DNA of 64,000 nt from Oligoflexus sp. (lineage in GTDB: Bacteria; Bdellovibrionota_B; Oligoflexia; Oligoflexales; Oligoflexaceae). Each line of letters begins with the position of its first letter. Positions within the stretch are counted from its first letter, which is position 1. The notes under the pieces were generated by a model that saw nothing but the letters and a program-made list of their open reading frames with translations, was not told the DNA's origin and searched no databases. A program made the position numbers and the translations under genes. The DNA lies in contig JACMPP010000059.1 in NCBI GenBank assembly GCA_014377445.1, forward strand, positions 1 to 64,000, written 5' to 3'. Positions 28,018 through 36,271 of this stretch are shown here, piece after piece.

Positions 28018-28937
28018 TGTCTGTCATCGGTGGTCGAGGCAACGCCAATTCAGCAATGCTCCTCAATGATTTGGAGAAGCACACCCGTGCCAGCTCTGAC
28101 AGCCTGTCAAAGCTCAGTTCGGGCCAGGTCTTCACGGCTCAAGATCCCCGCCCCACGGAGCGAGCTATTGCTGAAGGTCTCGAATTCAAACTTCGAAGCC
28201 TCAGCACCGCGAAACAGAACATTAATGATGGCGTCTCCCTCCTGCAGACCGCTGAAGGCGGTTTTAACGAGATCAGCAACATGATCATCCGGATGAAAGA
28301 GATCAACGTTGCCGGCGCTTCCAGCACTATTTCTGACCGAGAGAGAAAGTTTCTATTCATCGAGTACGCGGCCCTTCACAAAGAGATCGATCGCATTGCC
28401 GCTACAACTGAATTCAACGGCATGCCTCTTCTGAATGGCAGTGACGAACGCACCCCGGAACGCATGATTCTGCGCCTCGGCGATCCGACCAGTGCCAAAG
28501 AAGGCGAAAACACCAATGAAGTGCGTTTTGAAGGTTTAAAGAATATCGTGGCAACGACCATCGGTTTGGGCATCAAGCCTGTCACCGATCTCCTGGCCGG
28601 TGATGTCGGGGTGGCTATCGGGGACGCAATCGAACTCCTGGCCCCTGAAGACAGCCGATTTTCATCCATCTACGATGAGGCCCTGGACAAGGTCGCAGGC
28701 TATCGCGCGGAATATGGCGCGATCCAATCGCGTCTGGATCGTGCGCGCGACTACAATGATGTTGCGTTTGAGAACATTTCGGCTGCCAAATCCAAGATTT
28801 CAGATACGGATTATGCGCAGGAAGTCTCGAAGCTCACTCAATCGAACATGTTGATGCAAACCGCTACGGCCCTCTTAACTCAGAATAATCTCGCGGCTCG
28901 CCTCGGCGTCAATCTCGTCAACAGCCTGCTCAACTAA
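28017..28937 (+). CDS. Flagellin family protein
   Basis: 306 residues. The N-terminal D0/D1 region is clear (SSDSLSKLSSG, QNINDGVSLLQTAEGG, MIIRMKEINVAGAS, EFNGMPLLNG), as is the C-terminal region (AAKSKISDTDYAQEVSKLT, SNMLMQTATALLTQNN). The usual final motif (NQ-x-PQ-x-x-LxLL) is replaced by NNLAARLGVNLVNSLLN. The central part is short, as in flagellins without a variable D2/D3. Also unusual is the N-terminus [18 protein letters not shown], where most flagellins have a variant of INTN. It starts in the stop of the chemoreceptor gene and ends 1 bp before the stop of the convergent GH30 gene. It may be a minor flagellin; no other flagellar gene lies in the window. Confidence 0.88.
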   Translation: MSVIGGRGNANSAMLLNDLEKHTRASSDSLSKLSSGQVFTAQDPRPTERAIAEGLEFKLRSLSTAKQNINDGVSLLQTAEGGFNEISNMIIRMKEINVAGASSTISDRERKFLFIEYAALHKEIDRIAATTEFNGMPLLNGSDERTPERMILRLGDPTSAKEGENTNEVRFEGLKNIVATTIGLGIKPVTDLLAGDVGVAIGDAIELLAPEDSRFSSIYDEALDKVAGYRAEYGAIQSRLDRARDYNDVAFENISAAKSKISDTDYAQEVSKLTQSNMLMQTATALLTQNNLAARLGVNLVNSLLN

Positions 28938-28938
28938 T

Positions 28939-30732
28939 TTACGGAAATACAGCGTCACTGATCTCTAGGGAAGAGACACTATTGGCTTCCGCGGTGAAGC
29001 GGACCTTCGTTGCAAAGGTGCGATACTGCTTGATTTTATAGAGTTTGCTGCCATCGAATTTGGTTCCTACGTGCATGATCGTCGAACTCCAACTCTTCAA
29101 CTTACTTAAATCAACTTCCACAGTCTGTTCATTGCCGATGTTCACTGAGACGATCGTGAGTTTATTCGTCGTCTCATTGTAGGCAACGATCGTTCGGTCG
29201 TCACTTGAGCCCAGGATCGTCTGACCTTGATGAATGAATCGCGAGAATTGTGCCATGACATAGTATTTGACCGCGATACCTGTGGGTTTCCCACGATTCG
29301 CATCGGTCGGCATCATGTGGTAGTTGGCAGTGACCAGGCCTTTGTTGCCATAAGGCTCGACGACTTGCGAATAGATCCATGCTGTGGGCTTAAGGTGGTT
29401 GACGTCATCCACAATACTCTGGGCCAGAGATTGACCGCTCTCATCATTGTCGTTGTAATCTGACACCCAGATCTTTTTGTTGCCGGCCGAGGCGCGGAGT
29501 TTATCCCGATCACCATTACTTCGAAATGGATTGCCGTTGTCGGCCGTATGAACGTTGATCTTGCCGTAAATATCCGAGACTTTCATCGATCCTTCGCTCA
29601 TGTCGATCGACTTGTTTTTCATCGTTTCATGATTCGCCAGAGCATCGCCTGGACTCTTCTCATCCGCACTCGAGATGACAACATCATTCATCAGGGACTG
29701 AGTGTTCATCTCAGTTTTAAGGAGACCCAAAAGCTGAGCCTGATCGTCGACCGCGATATTGCAGCCCTGCTGGAAGACCGGGAACTTCCATTTGCCAGAG
29801 CTTGGTTCGTTAAAGGCTTCCAGAGAACTGACTGGGATACCCCAATGGGTTCGTGCATATTTCGTCACAGCTGCCAGGTAGAGCATGTAGTTGCCTTTCG
29901 ATTCTCCGTTCAAGGCTCCACCGGAAGAACTCTTCTCATCGGTCATCCACCACATCGGTGCATTGGAATAGAATTCAAACGTATCGGCTCCGCGTGCCTT
30001 AGCAAGTTGAAGCATGCTTCTTTGTCTTGAATCTCGGTTCCAATCGAAACTGCTACTGTCCGGATCACTGCTGGTATTATCCTTCCAGAAGCCATCGATA
30101 TCACGATAGGGTTCGAAGCCATCGTGCGCATTTTCAGTGGAGGGAGCTTTATCGACGACTTCGGCAAAAGCCGAGACATCACCGCTTGAACCGCCGCCGC
30201 CTATGTTGTAACGCGCAATATTGAGATCGAGACCGGGGAAGGTCCTATCGTTGAGTTTGACGTCTTTGGAAGAGAAAACAAGGTCGGCGAAGAATCCTTC
30301 AAAATTAGACGCCCCAATTCCGTTGGCCCATCCCGAAAGTGAAGTGCCCCAACCTTCCCAAACCGATTGCTGGTCCTGAGGATTGAGGGTGATCGTTTTC
30401 TGAACGGTATCACCAACCTGATCTGGAGTCGGTGTTGGTTTCGGCGCAGGCGCCGGCATTGGCGTCGGTGTTGGACTCGGATTGGATTTGGTCGTGGGCT
30501 GTTGCACACCAGGCAAGTCGCCGGGAACGGATCCAATCTGCCCAACCGTGGTCGGATCTTTGGCTGGTCTCGAGCCAGGGAGGGTATCGGAGCTACCTCC
30601 ACTTTGATAGATCGTAACATCAGGGGATGCATCAGCTGTTGACGACGCTTCGGGTTCGGGGACATTGGGTCCCTTATTTTGGCCGCAAGAATTCAAAGCC
30701 ACGAGTAGGCTCACGATCAAAAGCTTTTGCAT
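28939..30732 (-). CDS. GH30-family-like glycoside hydrolase lipoprotein
   Basis: The AGAGG lies directly against an ATG at 30738 but 6 nt before the next ATG, so 30732 is the better start (597 residues). Lipobox VALNSC, then a Pro/Thr-rich linker (about 25-105). The catalytic domain shows EGWGTSLSGWANGIG, LNIARYNIGGGGSS, FYSNAPMWWM and LEAFNEPS, where Glu is the expected acid/base. At the expected nucleophile site the sequence is IWVSDYNDND, with Asp where GH30 enzymes have Glu. A beta-sandwich follows (about 500-597). GH30 enzymes cut beta-1,6-galactan, xylan or glucosylceramide; substrate cannot be read here, and the Asp raises doubt about classical activity. Confidence 0.8.
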   Translation of the reverse strand: MQKLLIVSLLVALNSCGQNKGPNVPEPEASSTADASPDVTIYQSGGSSDTLPGSRPAKDPTTVGQIGSVPGDLPGVQQPTTKSNPSPTPTPMPAPAPKPTPTPDQVGDTVQKTITLNPQDQQSVWEGWGTSLSGWANGIGASNFEGFFADLVFSSKDVKLNDRTFPGLDLNIARYNIGGGGSSGDVSAFAEVVDKAPSTENAHDGFEPYRDIDGFWKDNTSSDPDSSSFDWNRDSRQRSMLQLAKARGADTFEFYSNAPMWWMTDEKSSSGGALNGESKGNYMLYLAAVTKYARTHWGIPVSSLEAFNEPSSGKWKFPVFQQGCNIAVDDQAQLLGLLKTEMNTQSLMNDVVISSADEKSPGDALANHETMKNKSIDMSEGSMKVSDIYGKINVHTADNGNPFRSNGDRDKLRASAGNKKIWVSDYNDNDESGQSLAQSIVDDVNHLKPTAWIYSQVVEPYGNKGLVTANYHMMPTDANRGKPTGIAVKYYVMAQFSRFIHQGQTILGSSDDRTIVAYNETTNKLTIVSVNIGNEQTVEVDLSKLKSWSSTIMHVGTKFDGSKLYKIKQYRTFATKVRFTAEANSVSSLEISDAVFP

Positions 30733-30937
30733 AGTCATCCTCTAAAAGGGAACTAAGTCCCAGCTTTCTATCGTCAGCGACCAAAGGATTCTTAAATTAA
30801 TAAAAATTTAATAATATTTTACAAGTTGTAACGAGGGGATACATAAATCAATGCATGAAGAATCCGAGGGGAAAGTTCTCGCGGGAAAGGCATTTTCGTG
30901 TAATCTTGATAGTTCATGCGGTCCCGGGAGGATGTTT

Positions 30938-32020
30938 ATGAGTGAATCGACGAGCGAGGCGCGCTACCGCCTCGATGAACTGATCAGCACCGAGGTTCTG
31001 ATTCACGAACCTTTCAGTTCGATTCAGATCATCTGCGATATCGACAAAACTTACATCGAGACACGATTCGAAACTCCGATGGCAATGCTCAAGATCGCCT
31101 TTGAAAACGCAGAAGAAAAACAAACCGTCACGGGTGCACCTATCGCTCTGCTTGCAGGCCGCTTTGGAAATTTCTATTCCGACCAATCCCTTATGCAACC
31201 CAACTCCCTTCACTTTGTATCCGCATCCCCGCCGCAGCTTAGAAAGGTCATAAGATCCAAGCTCGCGATGGACGGCCTCGACTGGACGAGTGATACCTTT
31301 AAGAACCAGGCCTACAACATCAAGTCGCGCAAGCTGCGCTTTCTAAAGCAGCATGCAGCCTATAAAACAGCGACGATACTCAAGCAGATGAACCAGGCTC
31401 CCAAAAACTCCCAATTCATCCTCATTGGTGACAACGCCGAGCTGGATGCTTTCATTTATCTTGGCGTTAAACTCTTCGTTGAAAAGAAACTCTCGCTTCC
31501 CGCCTATCGGGAATATCTGAGCTTTGGTGGCGTCAACGACGAAGTTCTGCCCACGCTCGAGCCTTATCTTGATTTGTTGACCGAAGGCATGACGGTCGCA
31601 GGCATCCTGATTCGAAAGGCTCCGCGTTACGAACTCGTCGAGGCCCCTCCCCTCACCGAACTTGTACTGCCCTTCGATCATTTCTTTGAAGTCATACTGC
31701 ACTTTCACGCCTGGAACATGGTTGACCCCAGCATGATCTGGTCGATAAGCCGGCAGTTGCACAATGAATACGGCTACGCGCGGGAGGACATCGTCTCCGC
31801 TCTTGAGAGGACACGCGAATGTTTTGCCCAGAAGGGGCGAGGGACCCTACATTTAGAAGAGGCGATTCGGAAGCTGACGGCTGATGTTCCTTTGGGCAAG
31901 ATGAAGGACCTGAAAAGCTTTTGTCCTGGCATCCCCATCCCCGATTTAACTTTGAGCGAGAGTGAAATTCTCAGCGCATCGAAAAAATGGGTCGAAGCCA
32001 TTGCCAACCGGAAGCATTGA
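30938..32020 (+). CDS. App1-like (DUF2183) HAD-type phosphatase
   Basis: 360 residues from the ATG at 30938; GGGAGG sits 6 nt before it and directly against another in-frame ATG at 30932, so the later one is favoured. The catalytic signature CDIDKTYIETRF (about residues 31-42; DxDxT type) and the later FILIGDNAELDAFIY (about 172-186; GD motif with acidic residues) match the App1/DUF2183 phosphatidate phosphatase domain. The C-terminal ~130 residues are helical and not recognised. Cytosolic, no signal. Yeast App1 acts on phosphatidate; the bacterial substrate is unknown. Its stop is followed after 6 nt by the RNA element described at 32027. Confidence 0.75.
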   Translation: MSESTSEARYRLDELISTEVLIHEPFSSIQIICDIDKTYIETRFETPMAMLKIAFENAEEKQTVTGAPIALLAGRFGNFYSDQSLMQPNSLHFVSASPPQLRKVIRSKLAMDGLDWTSDTFKNQAYNIKSRKLRFLKQHAAYKTATILKQMNQAPKNSQFILIGDNAELDAFIYLGVKLFVEKKLSLPAYREYLSFGGVNDEVLPTLEPYLDLLTEGMTVAGILIRKAPRYELVEAPPLTELVLPFDHFFEVILHFHAWNMVDPSMIWSISRQLHNEYGYAREDIVSALERTRECFAQKGRGTLHLEEAIRKLTADVPLGKMKDLKSFCPGIPIPDLTLSESEILSASKKWVEAIANRKH

Positions 32021-32066
32021 ATCTTTGAAGACGTCTCATGAAGGAGAGGTAAAGGCGGGAGGAAGA

Positions 32067-32093
32067 ATGGCGAACGGAGTTTGCTATTTGTAA
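32067..32093 (+). CDS. Mini-ORF MANGVCYL
   Basis: Eight codons from ATG 32067 to TAA 32091, with GGGAGG ending 4 nt before the ATG. Its counterpart in element B encodes MSTGVCYCK at the identical offset. GGA-GTT-TGC is conserved exactly, and the Tyr codon differs only at the third base (TAT/TAC). Whether it is translated cannot be told from sequence. Confidence 0.4.
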   Translation: MANGVCYL

Positions 32094-32204
32094 ACAACCC
32101 TCGATGTCGATGCAGCGAAAGTTCAGCAACGGGGTTGTCATGGCGGGCTGAATCAGAACTGGAAGTTTACGAAGCAGTAAGTTCTAACGAACAAACCAAG
32201 AAAG

Positions 32205-32232
32205 GCCCCTCGATTTTCGAGGGGCTTTTTTT
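32205..32232 (+). terminator. Rho-independent terminator of element A
   Basis: GCCCCTCGA / TCGAGGGGC arms (9 bp), TTT loop and seven T. It also lies 6 bp from the stop of the convergent FKBP gene and, having an A-run on the left, may serve both strands. Confidence 0.85.
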
Positions 32233-32237
32233 GTGTC

Positions 32238-32696
32238 TTATTTTACGCCAAGCAATTCAACATCGAAGAAGAGAGTTGCGTTCGGAGGAATCACGCCGCC
32301 TGCGCCGCGCTCACCGTAACCCAATTGGGGTGGGATCGTGAGTTTGCGTTTGCCGCCAACTTTCATGCCTTTGATACCTTGTTCCCAGCCTGGGATGACC
32401 ATGCCTGCGCCGAGGCGGAAGCTGAAAGGTTCATTGCGGTCGTGGGAGCTGTCGAATTTCTTGCCGTCTGTAAGCGTTCCGGTGTAGTGAACGGTTACTT
32501 CTTTGCCTTCCACAGCTTCTTCGCCCGTACCAGGTGTTACGTCTTCGATTTTCAATTCGGTTGCATTCTCAGCTGGTTTCGCTGCATCAGTTGGAGTTGC
32601 GGCTGTGCCATCTGTCTTAGGTTTTTCACTGCATTTGCAGCCTTGAAAAATACTGACACAAAGTAGGCTTGAAATAGCGATGTTTTTTAAGCGCAT
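32238..32696 (-). CDS. FKBP-type peptidyl-prolyl isomerase lipoprotein
   Basis: 152 residues from ATG 32696 (GGGAGA just upstream; a TTG four codons earlier overlaps that site). Lipobox SIFQGC at about residue 20, then a Lys/Ala/Thr linker to about residue 50. The FKBP domain (about 50-152) has the hallmarks [69 protein letters not shown] and VELLGVK. It catalyses cis-trans isomerisation of prolyl bonds in the periplasm, as FkpA or Mip do, but lacks their long dimerisation helix. Monocistronic by context. Confidence 0.92.
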   Translation of the reverse strand: MRLKNIAISSLLCVSIFQGCKCSEKPKTDGTAATPTDAAKPAENATELKIEDVTPGTGEEAVEGKEVTVHYTGTLTDGKKFDSSHDRNEPFSFRLGAGMVIPGWEQGIKGMKVGGKRKLTIPPQLGYGERGAGGVIPPNATLFFDVELLGVK

Positions 32697-32788
32697 AGAT
32701 TCTCCCAAAGAAAGCTCAAAATATTCTGACCTTTATACCCTGTTTCAGGGCTTTTGCCAGCCCCTGAAAATCGCCGGAGACCCACAGC

Positions 32789-34390
32789 TCACCAAATGAC
32801 AGTGTCGATTGGCGTGGTGGTTTCGTCCGAATGAGGATAGTCGATCGTATAGTGAATCCCTCTCGACTCCTTGCGCTTCAAGGCGCAGCGTATCGTAAGG
32901 AAAGCGACGTCGGCGAGGTTTCGCACCTCAAGCAGAGAAACGTCGATTTGATTTTCCCAATAAAATGTTTCGAGCTCCTGACGAATGGCCACGATCTTCG
33001 CGTAAGCCCTTTGCAGACGTTTGTCGGAGCGCACGATCCCCACATAGTTCCACATCATCCGTCGAATTTCGTCCCAGGTGTGAGTCAAAACCACAAGTTC
33101 GTCAGGCTCGATCGAGCCGGTCGAACGCCAGGGTACGTTGGGCAGAGAGGGCGCTTCTTCAAGTCCGTGTTCGGCGATGTGATCCGCGACGCGACCGGCA
33201 AAGACCAGAGCTTCCAGCAAACTGTTTGAGGCCAGGCGGTTGGCACCATGCAGTCCGGTACAGGCCACTTCGCCTATCGCAAAGAGATTGGTGATTGAGG
33301 TTCGTCCCTCACCATCCGTGACGAGACCACCGCAACTGAAATGGGCGGCAGGGACCACCGGTATCATGTCTTTACTCATGTCGATGCCCTGAGACAGGCA
33401 GACGCGATAGATGTTTGGAAATCGGGCCTTGATCTTCTCGATGCCGATGGCGCGGGCATCGAGGTAGACATAAGGCACATTGCTCTTTTTGATCTCAGAA
33501 TCGATGGCCCTGGCGACGATATCGCGAGGCGCCAGGGATTCGAGCGGATGATAATTTTGCATAAAGGCTCTGCCATCGGATGTCTTGAGGATGGCCCCCT
33601 CGCCTCGAACGGCCTCGGAAATCAGGAAGGTCTTTTCTTTTTGACTATATAAGCAGGTCGGATGAAACTGCATGAATTCGAGGTTCGCCACGCGACAACC
33701 GGCCCGCCAGCCCATGGCGAGGCCATCGCCGGTCGCAACATCGGGATTGGATGTATAGAGGTAGACCTTGCCATGCCCTCCCGCACAGAGGTGGGTCGCG
33801 CTGCTCCGGATTTCGTAAATCTCCCGCGAGTCACGATGGTAGGCGTAAGCGCCGAGACAAAAATTTTTGGAGAAGATCGGACTCGCCTTGTCACTGGTCA
33901 AAAGATCGATCGCAAACATGTTTTCGTAGATCGTGATATTGGGATTGCTGCGGATGGCCACGATGAGAGCCCGCACGACTTCCGCACCGGTCAGGTCATC
34001 GGCATGGATGATCCGGCGTTCGGAATGTCCGCCTTCTAACGTTAAATGATAAGGCTGATTGCCTGGGCCACCTTTGCCGCGCGTGAAGTCCACTCCGAGC
34101 GAAATAAGCTCCTTGATGGCGGCGGGACCGGCTTCGACGACGGCCTGCACGATATCCCGATGGCAAAGTCCGGCGCCGGCTTCGAGTGTGTCTTCGATAT
34201 GTTTTTCAAAGGAGTCTTCGGGCGAAAGGACCGACGCGATGCCACCCTGGGCGTAACTCGAGTTATTTTCGCTCAGACTTTCCTTGGCTATAATGACAAC
34301 CTTGTGGTTCTGACCTAATTTGTGGGCCAGCATCAATCCAGCAATTCCGGATCCGACGATTAAGTGATCGGTGTGGATAGTAAAAGCCAT
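32789..34390 (-). CDS. nadB: L-aspartate oxidase
   Basis: 533 residues, normal family length. NadB oxidises L-aspartate to iminoaspartate, first step of de novo NAD synthesis, using FAD. Seen: FAD-binding HLIVGSGIAGLMLAHKL (about 8-24), the SSYAQGGIASV segment with catalytic-region contacts (about 44-54), GGHSERRIIHADD (about 119-131), HPTCLY (about 242), and GEVACTGLHGANRLASNSLLEA in the C-terminal FAD site (seen as CTGLHGANRLASNSL). The Arg/His active-site residues of the succinate dehydrogenase flavoprotein fold are present. GAGG lies 8 nt before the ATG. No nadA or nadC is adjacent, unlike many genomes. A 9-bp inverted repeat sits 120 bp upstream. Confidence 0.95.
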   Translation of the reverse strand: MAFTIHTDHLIVGSGIAGLMLAHKLGQNHKVVIIAKESLSENNSSYAQGGIASVLSPEDSFEKHIEDTLEAGAGLCHRDIVQAVVEAGPAAIKELISLGVDFTRGKGGPGNQPYHLTLEGGHSERRIIHADDLTGAEVVRALIVAIRSNPNITIYENMFAIDLLTSDKASPIFSKNFCLGAYAYHRDSREIYEIRSSATHLCAGGHGKVYLYTSNPDVATGDGLAMGWRAGCRVANLEFMQFHPTCLYSQKEKTFLISEAVRGEGAILKTSDGRAFMQNYHPLESLAPRDIVARAIDSEIKKSNVPYVYLDARAIGIEKIKARFPNIYRVCLSQGIDMSKDMIPVVPAAHFSCGGLVTDGEGRTSITNLFAIGEVACTGLHGANRLASNSLLEALVFAGRVADHIAEHGLEEAPSLPNVPWRSTGSIEPDELVVLTHTWDEIRRMMWNYVGIVRSDKRLQRAYAKIVAIRQELETFYWENQIDVSLLEVRNLADVAFLTIRCALKRKESRGIHYTIDYPHSDETTTPIDTVIW

Positions 34391-34509
34391 CTGTGCACCT
34401 CGGGCAGGTTGAATGCGCCGGCTCTTAAGCCTTCAAGCAGCGATTATCATGGTCACCAATGGCTGTCTTCAGTTATATTAATGGAACGACATTATAACGC
34501 ACAGCGTCT

Positions 34510-34535
34510 TTTTGGAGCTTGGCGTCGCTCCAAAA
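34510..34535. promoter_or_regulatory. Inverted repeat in the nadB/pgsA divergent intergenic region
   Basis: Arms TTTTGGAGC and GCTCCAAAA (9 bp, perfect) flank an 8-nt spacer. T runs are on the wrong side for a simple terminator on either strand, so an operator or an RNA hairpin in a 5' leader is more likely. No regulator assigned. Confidence 0.35.
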
Positions 34536-34665
34536 CCACAAGAACTTGGGACTGGCTTTACCGCACCGAATTAGGCACAGTTATTTGCTAAAGTTTACGC
34601 GGACTCACGGCTCCTGAATCCCGGGTTTTGGGCTATTGATCCCGCAGATAGGAAGGTTGCATAGA

Positions 34666-35232
34666 ATGGAAAATCAAACGGCAGAGGTCAAATCTTGGCT
34701 TAAGAATCTTCCGAATAAGCTGACGTTTTTCCGCATCGCCGTCATCCCCTTCATCTGCATTCTCTATCCCTGGGATATAAAAATTCTGAACATTGTTTGC
34801 GCCGTGATCTTCGCGGTCGGTGCACTCACAGACTTTTTTGATGGCTATCTTGCGCGCAAGTTGAATAGCGTAAGTAAGATCGGAGAAATTCTCGACCCCA
34901 TCTCGGACAAGCTTCTCGTCGGTGCGGCCCTCGTCGTCATGGTCGGTGGAGGCGTGCTCAGCGCATGGATTGCTGTCCTCATCCTCTCCCGGGAAACGGC
35001 TGTTTCGGGCCTAAGGCTGGCCGCCGCCGAGCAGGGCTTTTCCATCAAAGTCTCCAATCTCGGCAAAATCAAGACCCTGCTTCAGGATCTCTCCCTAACC
35101 CTCCTTCTCACCCGTGCGCCTGATATCGAAACGGTAGGAATGATGATCCTCTGGGTCAGCGTCGGGTTTTCCTATGTATCCGGCTACGAGTATTGGTCAA
35201 AGTTCTGGGAAAGAAACAAAGACCAGTTTTAA
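34666..35232 (+). CDS. pgsA: CDP-diacylglycerol--glycerol-3-phosphate 3-phosphatidyltransferase
   Basis: 188 residues from ATG 34666 (AGGAAGG about 9 nt upstream); the frame extends 10 codons upstream to a TTG, but without an RBS. The CDP-alcohol phosphotransferase signature D-x2-DG-x2-AR-x8-G-x3-D-x3-D is complete: DFFDGYLARK followed by GEILDPISDK (about residues 58-86). Four to five membrane helices surround it. The N-terminal NLPNKLTFFRIAVIPF is typical of PgsA. It makes phosphatidylglycerolphosphate from CDP-DAG and glycerol-3-P in the inner membrane. Assignment as PgsA over PssA or cardiolipin synthase rests on overall resemblance. Confidence 0.88.
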   Translation: MENQTAEVKSWLKNLPNKLTFFRIAVIPFICILYPWDIKILNIVCAVIFAVGALTDFFDGYLARKLNSVSKIGEILDPISDKLLVGAALVVMVGGGVLSAWIAVLILSRETAVSGLRLAAAEQGFSIKVSNLGKIKTLLQDLSLTLLLTRAPDIETVGMMILWVSVGFSYVSGYEYWSKFWERNKDQF

Positions 35233-35236
35233 TATA

Positions 35237-35278
35237 TCTGAATATATCAGAGTCTTAAGGCCGTCTTAAGGCTCTTTT
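35237..35278 (+). promoter_or_regulatory. Hairpin plus 11-bp-period direct repeat
   Basis: TCTGA-ATATA-TCAGA (35237-35251) is followed by GTCTTAAGGC twice at an 11-bp period (35252-35261, 35263-35272) and then TCTTTT. The two CTTAAG blocks can also fold into a hairpin (weak terminator for pgsA). An 11-bp period is also the spacing of Pho-box type response-regulator sites. Which reading is right is open. Confidence 0.3.
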
Positions 35279-35361
35279 CAGTCTAGCTCCTTCCCGCCTC
35301 TCAACTTCTTTCAAATTCTTCCGATCACTTAGTGAGTTCAACTATTTAAGGCTTATGGCTT

Positions 35362-36186
35362 ATGTCGGCCCAGCCCATAAAAAAGAAACGTTATGAAGGG
35401 CTTATCCAATTTCAGGATCCCCTTCGCCAAGTCATGGTCTGCCTCCAAGCAGCCCTTGAGGAGCGTTTTACCACCGGAGCCCAACTTGATTTCCTGAAGC
35501 TCAGGGATTCGAGCGAAGCTTCTCATTTCCTTCTGACTTCCGATGGTTCCACCGTCGGGGAAATGGCGGGGGGTCTGGAAAGTCGACATCTTCTCATGCG
35601 CGTCGAGCAACTGGGACGAGAGCTTCCAAGCTGGTTGACCCCTGAACTCGACAACAAAATCGCGGCCTGGATCGATTCCACAGATCCTCTCACCGCACAG
35701 TACTTCTACCAAGTCCTGGCCCACGCCGTTTCAGGGAGCGAGAGCTTCTGCTTAAAACAAGTGTCCGCCTGGGGCGCCGCAACTGAAACTTGGACCGCTT
35801 CCAATATTCTAAAGCCCGACTGGCTCGGCTGCGAGCGGCATGAGCTCCTTGGCAAGTTCACGAGTGAGGCAACGCCTCTCTTCCGTAAAATAGAGAAACA
35901 AAGACTGGCCACCGACGGCTGTTCCGTGGCTTTGCTCCTGGAAGGACCGACAGATTTAGCCTGGAAAGACCTCCCGGCTGAAGCGCTTGCACGTTTGGCA
36001 AAAGCCGATCGGCATCTCATTGCCGTGAATTTTATATCAACGCCTGAGCGACGGCTCCAAATCGCCTACATCACCCCCATGCGACTCCCACTAAAAGATC
36101 TTCAAGCATCGACCCTCAAAGGGTTTCTCCTCTTGAGGGATATTAAAGAGACAGCCAAACTGTCAAAATCCGTGTTAGCTAGTTAA
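35362..36186 (+). CDS. Conserved-looking cytosolic protein of unknown function
   Basis: 274 residues, ATG at 35362 with AAGG 10 nt upstream; no signal peptide or membrane segment. I recognise no domain. Features: basic start (MSAQPIKKKRYEG), a segment LKPDWLGCERHELLGK about residues 149-164 that vaguely recalls the entry of a PAS-like fold, and a later FISTPERRLQIAYITPMRL. Good codon use and a plausible amphipathic composition support a real gene. It stands between pgsA and a small membrane protein gene on the same strand, 85 bp apart, so co-transcription is possible. Confidence 0.65.
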   Translation: MSAQPIKKKRYEGLIQFQDPLRQVMVCLQAALEERFTTGAQLDFLKLRDSSEASHFLLTSDGSTVGEMAGGLESRHLLMRVEQLGRELPSWLTPELDNKIAAWIDSTDPLTAQYFYQVLAHAVSGSESFCLKQVSAWGAATETWTASNILKPDWLGCERHELLGKFTSEATPLFRKIEKQRLATDGCSVALLLEGPTDLAWKDLPAEALARLAKADRHLIAVNFISTPERRLQIAYITPMRLPLKDLQASTLKGFLLLRDIKETAKLSKSVLAS

Positions 36187-36271
36187 GAGGACCTTTAACA
36201 GCTTGACCGTGACAGATGATGCGAATGGTTTTATACTATATTTAATCAACTCATCGAACACGTAGGTTTAT

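Larger units (their letters stand above)
32027..32232 (+). ncRNA. RNA element A with SD-rich core and mini-ORF (new family candidate)
   Basis: Starts 6 nt after the stop of the App1-like gene and ends in the terminator at 32205-32232. The first 61 nt align without gaps to element B at 39545; 49 positions are identical by eye. Shared parts: a TCTC/GAGA hairpin (32034-32047), the SD-like GGCGGGAGGAAG (32055-32066), and an 8-codon frame. Downstream a perfect 7-bp stem ACAACCC/GGGTTGT (from about 32094, closing near 32138) has no sequence match in B, so only structure may be kept there. Either an sRNA from a 3' UTR or a tiny cistron. No family recognised. Confidence 0.5.

Noticed and set aside
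32027-32232. GEMM (c-di-GMP) or another known riboswitch
   Set aside because: The conserved aptamer motifs I know are absent, and no gene follows on the same strand to be controlled.
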